A DNA stretch of 45,930 nt from Chloroflexota bacterium (GTDB lineage: Bacteria > Chloroflexota > Dehalococcoidia > DSTF01 > RBG-16-68-14): positions 1-45,930 of the forward strand of contig JADFPV010000014.1 of NCBI GenBank assembly GCA_022562155.1. The letters are read 5' to 3'. The notes under the pieces are model-generated. The model had not been told where the DNA came from, ran no database searches, and saw only the letters and a program-made list of their open reading frames with translations. Positions 26,164 to 33,199 of this stretch are shown piece after piece (the stretch's first letter is position 1; each line of letters starts with the position of its first letter). The position numbers and the translations under genes are program-made.

Positions 26164-27096
26164 ATGAAAGACTTCCGCGATAAGCTTGCCATCGTCACCG
26201 GAGCTGGGACCGGCATGGGCCGGGAACTGGCTCGGCAGCTCGCGTCGGAGGGCTGCCATGTCGCTATCTGCGACGTGCTCCCTCAGAATATGGAGGAGAC
26301 GAGGAACGCCTGTGAAGAGATCGCACCGGCCAACACGCGCATCACCGCCCATCAGTGCGACGTTTCCGACGAGACGCAGGTTCTGGCGTTTCGCGATGCC
26401 GTCCTGCAAGAGCACGCTACCGACTTCGTCAACCTGGTCTTCAACAACGCGGGCGTCGGCGGAGGAGGCAGCATGCTCGTCGACAGCCGCGAAGAGTGGG
26501 ACCGTACTTTTGGTATCTGCTGGTCCGGCGTCTACTACTGCACCCGCGCGTTTCTGCCGCTGCTGGTGGCCAGCACCGAGGGATACATCGTGAACACCAG
26601 CAGCGTGAACGGCTTCTGGGCATGTCTAGGCCCGGGAATAGCGCACACGGCGTACAGTGCCGCGAAGTTCGCGGTCAAGGGCTTCACCGAAGCCCTGCTG
26701 ACCGACCTACGCGTGAACGCACCACACGTTAAGGCGGCGGTGGTACTGCCGGGCTACATCGGCACCTCAATTGCGATCAACAGCCGGCTCGTTCACGGCA
26801 AGGCCATCGAGGACATGTCGCACGAGGAGCTTGAGGAGGCGCGAGCGCGATTGGCGCGCCAGGGCATGCCTGTCGAGAACCTCAACGACGACCAGCTCAG
26901 GCAGGCGATCAAAAAACGCGGCGAAGAGTTCCGTGACAACGCTCCGGTCACGGCGGCGCAGGCGGCTACCATCATCCTGGATGGCGTACGAAACGAAGAG
27001 TGGCGCATCCTGATCGGCGAGGACGCTCATGCGCTCGACGAGCGCGTGAGAGCGAATCCCGAGCAGGCTTACGACCCTTCCTTCGTTCGCCAATGA
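26164..27096 (+). CDS. Short-chain dehydrogenase/reductase
   Basis: A 310-residue classical SDR that would oxidise an alcohol or reduce a ketone with NAD(P). The cofactor motif is VTGAGTGMGRELA (residues 10-22). CDVSDE follows, then FNNAGVGGGGSM, the catalytic Ser in VNTSSVNGFW, and the Tyr-Lys pair in YSAAKFAVKGFTEAL. The C-terminus is longer than usual (helical, with NDDQLRQAIKKRGEEF). I chose ATG 26164 since the family fold starts there and a strong promoter ends 8 bases before it; a longer in-frame start at 26101 would lie upstream of that promoter. The substrate is unknown. It is convergent with the acyl-CoA operon. Confidence 0.88.
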   Translation: MKDFRDKLAIVTGAGTGMGRELARQLASEGCHVAICDVLPQNMEETRNACEEIAPANTRITAHQCDVSDETQVLAFRDAVLQEHATDFVNLVFNNAGVGGGGSMLVDSREEWDRTFGICWSGVYYCTRAFLPLLVASTEGYIVNTSSVNGFWACLGPGIAHTAYSAAKFAVKGFTEALLTDLRVNAPHVKAAVVLPGYIGTSIAINSRLVHGKAIEDMSHEELEEARARLARQGMPVENLNDDQLRQAIKKRGEEFRDNAPVTAAQAATIILDGVRNEEWRILIGEDAHALDERVRANPEQAYDPSFVRQ

Positions 27097-27168
27097 GCGA
27101 GAGAGCCTTCGACACGCTACCTACGCCGAGGAAGCGGCTGCCCGGTAGACCAACGAACCCGCGCCCCG

Positions 27169-27999
27169 TTATCTACCCTTGAACACCGGATCCTGTTTGG
27201 CGACGAACGCCTTGACCGCCTCCCGGTGGTCCTCCGTCCTGCCTGTGTGGATGTGATGGGTCGCTTCGAGGTCAAGACAGTCGTCGACGTCGCCGGCCAT
27301 GGCGCGATTCAGGTTCTCCTTCATGTATCGATAGGCGATGGTCGGTCCGGACGCGAGCCGCGACGCTAGTTCGCGGGTCTTGTCGGCAAGCTCTTCCGGC
27401 TCGCAGACCCAGTTCGTCAGGCCCAGACCCAGCGCTTCTTCCGCGCTGACGCGTTCCGACAGGAAGTAGAGCTCGCGCGCTTTGGCCGAACCGACCAGTT
27501 GCGTCAGGAAGTAGGTTCCACCGTAGTCGCCGGAGAAGCCGACGCGGGCGAATGCCGTCGTGAGGATCGCGTTGCTCGCCATGATCCTCAGGTCGCAGGC
27601 GAGCGCGAGGCCCAGGCCCGCTCCGGCGGCGGCGCCGGGCAGCGACGCAACGGTTGGTTTGGGCATCTTGAAGAGCTTGCCCGCCGTCGCGCGCTGGTTG
27701 ACACGCTGGGCGTGAATGGCGCCATCCAGGGTCGTGCGTCCCGCCGACTCGCCGCCGCCACCGCCGGCCATGGCCTTCACATCGCCCCCGGAGCAGAAGC
27801 CCTTGCCGGCGCCGGTGAGCACAATGCACCTGACGTCGGCGTTCAGTTCCGCTGCGGCAAGCTGGTCCGCTAGTGCGCCCGTCATCGCGCCGGACATCGC
27901 GTTGCGTGCTTCCGGCCTGTTCATCGTCAGGGTCAATACGCCTTCATCCAGTGAGGCGAGTAGGTCGTTCGTCCCGGTTTCGATCTCTTCTGCTGCCAT
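27169..27999 (-). CDS. Enoyl-CoA hydratase/isomerase family protein
   Basis: A 276-residue crotonase-fold protein, the last gene of a five-gene minus-strand acyl-CoA operon. It has LTLTMNRPEARNAMSGAM, the oxyanion-hole stretch IVLTGAGKGFCSGGDVKAM, PGAAAGAGLGLALACDLRI, and FSGDYGGTYFLTQLVGSAKA. The acidic residue at the second catalytic region is an Asp within SGDYGG, so hydratase versus isomerase activity is uncertain. An AGGAGG site precedes ATG 27999. It lies 21 bases downstream of the phosphotransferase gene. If the operon makes 2-enoyl or 3-hydroxyacyl-CoA intermediates, this enzyme would hydrate them. Confidence 0.88.
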   Translation of the reverse strand: MAAEEIETGTNDLLASLDEGVLTLTMNRPEARNAMSGAMTGALADQLAAAELNADVRCIVLTGAGKGFCSGGDVKAMAGGGGGESAGRTTLDGAIHAQRVNQRATAGKLFKMPKPTVASLPGAAAGAGLGLALACDLRIMASNAILTTAFARVGFSGDYGGTYFLTQLVGSAKARELYFLSERVSAEEALGLGLTNWVCEPEELADKTRELASRLASGPTIAYRYMKENLNRAMAGDVDDCLDLEATHHIHTGRTEDHREAVKAFVAKQDPVFKGR

Positions 28000-28020
28000 C
28001 GATGTGCCTCCTCTACTCTG

Positions 28021-29076
28021 CTACTTGCTCTCCAGCCGTGCGACGGCCTGCTCGGCCAGGGTGAGAGCATACTCAACGCTCTTTCGCAGGCCCTCCAGGT
28101 CGACGCCCTCAGTGCTCTTCTGTCCTTCCATGTACCTCGCATACACGCCATGGGTGATCGCGGCCGTCTTCCAGCGATTGAAGCCGGCATAGTAGTCCAA
28201 TAGCGACAGGTCCCGGCCCGTTCGCTCCTCGTACCACCGCGCCATTTCAAAGCGAGTGGGAAACCCCGGCACGGACGTCGCCGGCGCGCCGCGAGGAGAG
28301 ACAGGGACGCTTTCATCTGGCCATTGGTTGAGCGCATAAGCGAGGTCGGCGAGGGGATCGCCCAGCGTCGAGATCTCCCAATCGAGGACCGCCGCGATGC
28401 CACCCTCAGGCGTGGTCAGGATGTTGTGGACGCTGTAATCACCGTGGACGACTTTCGCCGGCCCCTGTTCGGGCATGTTGGCGAGAAAGTACTCCTGCAA
28501 CGTGTGGGCCCGAGGGTCGTCGAACTCGGCTCCTTCGATTGAGGCGTTCCAAGATCGGTACCAGGTCTTGAGTTGGCGTCCGACGTAGTTCTCCTTCTTG
28601 CCCAAGTCACCGAGGCCGACGGCATCAGGATCCAGCGCGTGCAGTTCCGCCAACACCTCGATAAACCTGCTCGCAAATTTCATGCGGCTTGCTTCGGGCA
28701 GCCATCTCTCTGTGTCGTTCGCGCCATAGAGGACGTGGCCTTCCACGAACTCCATCACGTAGAAGTGGGCGCCCGTCACCTCAACATCCTCACAGAAGCC
28801 TAACGCCTCCGGAACGGGCACCGCCGTCGGCCCGAGTGCCGAGATCAGCGCCCACTCGCGTGCCATGTCATGCGCCTTAGGCAGCAGCTTCCCAAGTGGG
28901 GGACGGCGGATGATGGCGATATTGCCACGCCCATCTTCCAGCTTGTACGTCAGGTTCGAATGTCCGCCCTCGATCCACGTCCACGTCAGCGGCGGCTGCA
29001 GCCCGGCCACATTGTGTTCGATCCAGGCCTCAACGGCTTGCGTACCGTAACCCGGCAGGCTGTCTGTTGTCGTCAT
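28021..29076 (-). CDS. APH-type phosphotransferase (ACAD10/11 kinase or LvaA-like)
   Basis: A 351-residue kinase of the aminoglycoside-phosphotransferase fold. ATP-binding part: GGHSNLTYKLEDGRGNIAIIR. Catalytic loop: KVVHGDYSVHNILTT with the conserved Asp and Asn. Metal motif: AAVLDWEISTLGDPLADLAYAL. The wording around these motifs is that of the kinase domain in ACAD10/ACAD11 and of bacterial LvaA, which phosphorylate the 4-hydroxyl of 4-hydroxyacyl-CoAs. Its neighbours (acyl-CoA dehydrogenase, SDR, acyl-CoA ligase) match that chemistry, so antibiotic resistance is unlikely. The gene start overlaps the stop of the ligase gene (ATGA). Confidence 0.87.
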   Translation of the reverse strand: MTTTDSLPGYGTQAVEAWIEHNVAGLQPPLTWTWIEGGHSNLTYKLEDGRGNIAIIRRPPLGKLLPKAHDMAREWALISALGPTAVPVPEALGFCEDVEVTGAHFYVMEFVEGHVLYGANDTERWLPEASRMKFASRFIEVLAELHALDPDAVGLGDLGKKENYVGRQLKTWYRSWNASIEGAEFDDPRAHTLQEYFLANMPEQGPAKVVHGDYSVHNILTTPEGGIAAVLDWEISTLGDPLADLAYALNQWPDESVPVSPRGAPATSVPGFPTRFEMARWYEERTGRDLSLLDYYAGFNRWKTAAITHGVYARYMEGQKSTEGVDLEGLRKSVEYALTLAEQAVARLESK

Positions 29077-30779
29077 ACAGATACTTGTTCAGCGTCCGCC
29101 GCCATCGCGGCGATCGCTTCCTCGCGGAGCTGACGTTTGAAAATCTTTCCAGAGGCCGTTCGCGGCAACGGCTCCGCCGATAAACGGAAATAGCGAGGCA
29201 CCGCAAACCGAGCAAGATGCTCATGCAGGCTCTTGCGCAGCGCTTCCGTATCCAGCGTCTCGCTGCCGTAGACCGTGGCGCCTACCTCCTCGCCGAGACG
29301 GTCGTCCGGCACGGCATACACGGCAGCCTCGTGCACGTCGGGATGCAGGAGCAACGCGGCCTCCACTTGTCCGCAGCCGATGTTCTCCCCACCGCGAATG
29401 ATCAGGTCCTTGATGCGGTCGACGATGAAGAGATAACCCTCGTCGTCCAGGTAGGCGACGTCCCCGGTGCGGAACCAGCCATCGTCGAACAGCTCGGAAT
29501 TGATTTCTGGCCGATCCCAGTATCCGCGGAACATCGACGTGCCGCGCACCAACAGCTCTCCCCGTTCGCCGGGCGGCAGTTCGGTCCCGTTCTCGTCGAC
29601 CACTCTGAGTTCGAGCACGGCCGAAACTCGGCCAGAGCTGCCCGGCCGCTCTAGGTAGTCCCTGCCGCCAATGCCGGTGCCGATGGCATTGGTCTCCGTC
29701 ATGCCCCAGCCGGTGTTGGGCAGCGCCTTCTTGAAGGACGCATCGATCTCCTTCACCTGTTCCGGTTCGCGGTGCGCACCCCCGCCGCCCACCGCTAGCA
29801 GGGTGCTGAGATCGCGTTTGGTGCGTTTCGCTTCCCGAATCAGGTCGCCGGTCATGGCGGCCGGCGCGATGAAGGACGTAATCTGTTCTCGCTCGACCAG
29901 CTCCGCGGCCTGTTCCGGGTCCCATTTGTACATCAAGACGGTCTTGCGTTGCGCTCGATAAGACGACAGATAGACCGCATGGGAGCCCGTGGCGTGAAAC
30001 AGCGGAACAGCCAGCAGCGTGGCCGGCCGTTCGCGTGGTGCTACCGGCGTCACGCCGGTCATCAACATGCCGGCGCGGGCGTCCAGCTCCCAAGAAAGAA
30101 GCGCGCTCAGGACATTGCGATGCGACGACACCACGCCTTTCGGTTGGCCGGTGGATCCCGACGTATAGACGATCATGGCGTCATCTTCCGGCGTAAGGTC
30201 AGCAGGTGGCATGTCGACGTCGCCAACATCGTCCAGAAGCTGCGTCAGGTCTGCCGCGCCATCATTGGCCTTCGTAGGCCGCACGGCGATCGCTCGAACG
30301 CCAAGGGACTTCTCGAATTGAGGAAGCATATCCAGCCGCTCTTGATCGGCGAACAGCAGCTTCGCGCCGCAGTCCGCTAGCCCATATTCCATCTCCTCGG
30401 GCTGCCACATGGAATTCATCGCCACCGCGATGGCGCCTACGGAGGTCGCTGCCGCGAACGCCAGGATCCATTCAGGGTAGTTACGCATGGAGATCGCGAC
30501 ACGGTCGCCTTTTGCGACGCCGTACTGGTGCACCAAGACGTTGGCAATGCGGGCAGAATCGCGATAGGCGTCGGCGAACGTCAAGCGCTCGTCGTCATAC
30601 ACGATGAACGGCTCGTCACTGCGTGTCTCCTCATAGAGCGCACGAAGCGATGTCGGCGCATTCTTGAACACACGCACCGGCACGCCGTTGATCTCGAACT
30701 CCTGCAATTCATAGCGCTCGCCGGACTTGGTGAGCGCAGCGATGGCTTCGCTTCGCGTCATGCTGTTCGCGTCGGCCAT
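29073..30779 (-). CDS. Acyl-CoA synthetase (AMP-forming)
   Basis: An ANL-superfamily ligase of about 568 residues that activates a carboxylic acid to its CoA thioester. Motifs: MIVYTSGSTGQPKGVVSSHRN, NTGWGMTETNAIGTG, GWFRTGDVAYLDDEGYLFIVDR-type region with IKDLIIRGGENI, and the C-terminal PRTASGKIFKRQLREE with the catalytic lysine. I chose ATG 30779, preceded by GGAG, rather than 30812, which would overlap the end of the SDR gene. It lies 5 bases after the SDR stop and overlaps the kinase gene by 4. In the levulinate pathway the equivalent enzyme is LvaE. Chain-length preference cannot be read from the sequence. Confidence 0.9.
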   Translation of the reverse strand: MADANSMTRSEAIAALTKSGERYELQEFEINGVPVRVFKNAPTSLRALYEETRSDEPFIVYDDERLTFADAYRDSARIANVLVHQYGVAKGDRVAISMRNYPEWILAFAAATSVGAIAVAMNSMWQPEEMEYGLADCGAKLLFADQERLDMLPQFEKSLGVRAIAVRPTKANDGAADLTQLLDDVGDVDMPPADLTPEDDAMIVYTSGSTGQPKGVVSSHRNVLSALLSWELDARAGMLMTGVTPVAPRERPATLLAVPLFHATGSHAVYLSSYRAQRKTVLMYKWDPEQAAELVEREQITSFIAPAAMTGDLIREAKRTKRDLSTLLAVGGGGAHREPEQVKEIDASFKKALPNTGWGMTETNAIGTGIGGRDYLERPGSSGRVSAVLELRVVDENGTELPPGERGELLVRGTSMFRGYWDRPEINSELFDDGWFRTGDVAYLDDEGYLFIVDRIKDLIIRGGENIGCGQVEAALLLHPDVHEAAVYAVPDDRLGEEVGATVYGSETLDTEALRKSLHEHLARFAVPRYFRLSAEPLPRTASGKIFKRQLREEAIAAMAADAEQVSV

Positions 30780-30784
30780 TCCGG

Positions 30785-31564
30785 CTAGCTCCACATATTC
30801 GATCCACCGCAAACGGTAAGCGCCTGCCCTGTGATGTATGAGCTCGCGTCAGAGGCCAGGAACACGGCGAGCCCTTTAAGGTCTTCGGCTTCACCGAGAC
30901 GCCGCAGCGGTATCTGCTGGTTGACGCGCTGCTCTGCCTGCGGATTGTCCCAGAGCGCCTGCGAGAAGGCGGTCTTGATCAGGCCCGGGCAGATGGCGTT
31001 GACGCGCACTCCGCGCGGCCCGAGTTCTCCTGCCAGGTTCCTCACCAGCGCAATCACGGCCAGCTTCGAGATGTTGTAGGTGCCGAGCACGGGCGAAGGC
31101 GCGAAGGCCCCGGTGCTGGAGGTGATCATGATGGAGCCGCTGCCGCGCTCGATCATGTCCGGCGCCACCATCTGCACCAGCCAGTGATTGGCCTTGACGT
31201 TCGTGGACATGATCTTGTCATACGCCTCATCGGAGATCTCGGACATGGGCCCGAAGAACGGGTTCACGCCCGCATTGCCTACCAAAATGTCGATCGTTCC
31301 CAGCCGCTCATGCGTCGCGTCCACCAGCGCCGATAGCTGGTCCTTGTAACCCGCGTTGCAGGCGTGGCCGAAGACGCGTTCTTCGCCGCACTTGGTGTTG
31401 ATCTCGCCGGCCGCCGCGTTGCATTGATCGAGCTTTCGGCTCGACAGCATCACCCGCGCACCGTGCTCGGCGAGCCCTTCGGCCATGGCCTTGCCCATGC
31501 CTTTGGAGGCACCCGTGAGGAGCGCAACCTTGCCGGTCAGGTCGAATAACTCGGTCGAAACCAT
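30785..31564 (-). CDS. Short-chain dehydrogenase/reductase (LvaD/FabG-like)
   Basis: A 259-residue SDR. Cofactor motif LLTGASKGMGKAMAEGL, then VGNAGVNPFFGP, catalytic Ser in MITSSTGAFAPS, and YNISKLAVIALVRNLAGEL with the Tyr and Lys. The C-terminal ASSYITGQALTVCGG is the usual FabG-like end. In the operon it could oxidise a hydroxyacyl-CoA or reduce a keto group, as LvaD reduces levulinyl-CoA to 4-hydroxyvaleryl-CoA. GAGGAGG precedes ATG 31564. It lies 21 bases downstream of the acyl-CoA dehydrogenase gene. Confidence 0.9.
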   Translation of the reverse strand: MVSTELFDLTGKVALLTGASKGMGKAMAEGLAEHGARVMLSSRKLDQCNAAAGEINTKCGEERVFGHACNAGYKDQLSALVDATHERLGTIDILVGNAGVNPFFGPMSEISDEAYDKIMSTNVKANHWLVQMVAPDMIERGSGSIMITSSTGAFAPSPVLGTYNISKLAVIALVRNLAGELGPRGVRVNAICPGLIKTAFSQALWDNPQAEQRVNQQIPLRRLGEAEDLKGLAVFLASDASSYITGQALTVCGGSNMWS

Positions 31565-31585
31565 GATGGCCTCCTCGCGGAGGGC

Positions 31586-32839
31586 TTAGGCCTCCTGGTA
31601 CTTGCGAAGCTCCGCACGGCCTACGACCAGGTGGTGCACTTCATCCGGCCCGTCCGCGATTCTGAGCGTTCGCTGGCTAGTGTACATGTCGGCGAGCGGC
31701 GTCCATTGCGAAACGCCGGTGGCTCCGTGTATCTGGATGGCCTGATCGATAATCTGGCACACGCGCTCGGGCACCATGGCCTTCACCATGTGCACCCAGA
31801 CTCGGGCTTCACGGTTACCGAGCACGTCCATGGCTTTCGCAGCCTTGAGCACCATCAGCCGCATCGCCTCGATGTCGATGCGAATACGCGAGACCAGTTC
31901 GATATTCTTGCCGAGCTGAATGATCGGCTTGCCAAACGCCTCCCGGGACGTGGCCCGCTTCATGAGGAGGTCCAGCGCTCGCTCAGCCTGGCCAATAGAC
32001 CGCATGCAGTGATGAATGCGTCCGGGGCCGAGCCGGATCTGCGAGATCTCGAAGCCGCGCCCTTCGCCGAGCAGCATGTTCGTCCTCGGTACCCGTACGT
32101 TGTCCAGCTTGATGTGCATGTGGCCGTGGGGCGCGTCATCCTTGCCGAACACCGTCATCGGTCCTAGGATGTTGACGCCAGGCGTGTCCATGGGCACAAG
32201 AATCTGCGACTGCTGCTGATCGCGCGGCGCATCGGGGCTTGTCTTGACCATGCAGATCATGATCTTGCAGCGCGGATCGCCCGCGCCCGAAATGTAGTAT
32301 TTCTCGCCGTTGATGACCCACTCGTCGCCATCAAGCACGGCTCTGGTGTCGATGTTCTTGGCATCAGATGAGGCAAGGTTGGGCTCCGTCATGGCAAAGC
32401 AGGACCGGATCTCACCGTTCAAGAGCGGCTTCAGCCACTCTTCCTTCTGCTCTGGTGTTCCGACGCGCTCCAGCACCTCCATGTTGCCGGTATCCGGTGC
32501 GGAGCAGTTCAAGGACTCGGACGCCAGCGGAGTCTTGCCCAACTCGGCGGCGATGTACGCATAGTCCAGGTTCTTCAGCCCTTCGCCGGTCTCTGCATCC
32601 GGCAGAAAGAAGTTCCATAGCCCCGAAGCCTTAGCCTTGTCCTTGGCCCCCTGGAGCAGCTCCAGCTGGCCGGGCGCCCAGCTCCAGCGGTCTTCGCGGC
32701 CTTCACCCAGGCTGTAGAACTCTTCTACGATCGGCGCCACGTTCTCGGCGATGTGTTTCTTCACCGCTTCGAGCAGCGGGCGGGCCTCCTCCGACATCTC
32801 CAGATTGTTGAGGTCAGCCTCTGATCCATTCTCGCTCAT
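31586..32839 (-). CDS. Acyl-CoA dehydrogenase (ACAD10/11-like)
   Basis: An FAD acyl-CoA dehydrogenase of 417 residues, the first gene of the operon. It shows CFAMTEPNLASSDAKNIDTR in the substrate/FAD region, WVINGEKYYISGAGDPRCK, and MHIKLDNVRVPRTNMLLGEGRGF. The C-terminal IHGATGVSQWTPLADMYTSQ, RTLRIADGPDEVHHLVVGR follows the ACAD10/11 pattern, where DGPDEVH is typical. ATG 32839 has AGGAGG with a 6-base spacer; an in-frame start 102 bases further upstream has no such site. With the adjacent kinase gene it recreates, as two proteins, the fused kinase-dehydrogenase of ACAD10/11 or LvaA-LvaC. Confidence 0.91.
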   Translation of the reverse strand: MSENGSEADLNNLEMSEEARPLLEAVKKHIAENVAPIVEEFYSLGEGREDRWSWAPGQLELLQGAKDKAKASGLWNFFLPDAETGEGLKNLDYAYIAAELGKTPLASESLNCSAPDTGNMEVLERVGTPEQKEEWLKPLLNGEIRSCFAMTEPNLASSDAKNIDTRAVLDGDEWVINGEKYYISGAGDPRCKIMICMVKTSPDAPRDQQQSQILVPMDTPGVNILGPMTVFGKDDAPHGHMHIKLDNVRVPRTNMLLGEGRGFEISQIRLGPGRIHHCMRSIGQAERALDLLMKRATSREAFGKPIIQLGKNIELVSRIRIDIEAMRLMVLKAAKAMDVLGNREARVWVHMVKAMVPERVCQIIDQAIQIHGATGVSQWTPLADMYTSQRTLRIADGPDEVHHLVVGRAELRKYQEA

Positions 32840-33002
32840 TGATGCCTCCTTCTGGTTCGATTTTTGAATGCGCTTCAGTCCTGGCGTGGGCTTATTATAG
32901 ACGGTGGCTCCGCCTTCGTGGCTGCGATGCCACCGTACCAATTGCCGAACACCTTGAGAGCCCCACTTGGTGGCGTACTGCTACCGCCGTGCCGCCACCT
33001 GT

Positions 33003-33106
33003 TCTTCCCAAGCAGAGGCCTGCCCGCCGCAGGAGGGAGCGGAGCCGAAAGGGTCCCGAGTTCCCTCCACGGCGGGCCCGTCTGGGCGACTCTCGTCCCC
33101 ACTCCG
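33003..33106 (+). repeat. tRNA-Gly(CCC) 3'-fragment repeat, copy E, with two inserts (diverged)
   Basis: TCTTCCCAAGCAGAG at 33003-33017 starts the match. The variable loop carries an insert of about 35 bases related to that of copy C, and the T loop carries CCTCCACGGCGGGCCCGTCT plus a few bases, nearly identical to copy C. The end is mutated (CTCGTCCCCACTCCG), so the CCA is lost. Both inserts occupy the same two loop positions as in copy C. The upstream GGGTTA block is not found. A secreted beta-helix protein gene follows. Confidence 0.83.
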
Positions 33107-33160
33107 ACTCACACGTATAGCGATAGCGGTCGCCCTTCCGGCGGGTGCGTCTCTCGAGTC

Positions 33161-33169
33161 TGCTAGACT
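33161..33169 (+). promoter_or_regulatory. Extended -10 promoter motif of the beta-helix gene
   Basis: TGCTAGACT is an extended -10 box (TGn plus TAGACT). The same nine bases occur at 35931-35939, upstream of the next gene. In both cases the motif ends 31 bases before the start codon I propose. No good -35 box is visible, as is usual for extended -10 promoters. Confidence 0.5.
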
Positions 33170-33199
33170 GCCTGCACCCCGGATTGAGGGAGACGCCAC

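Noticed and set aside
28021-29076. Aminoglycoside resistance kinase
   Set aside because: The motifs and operon partners point to the acyl-CoA-linked kinase group rather than drug phosphorylation.
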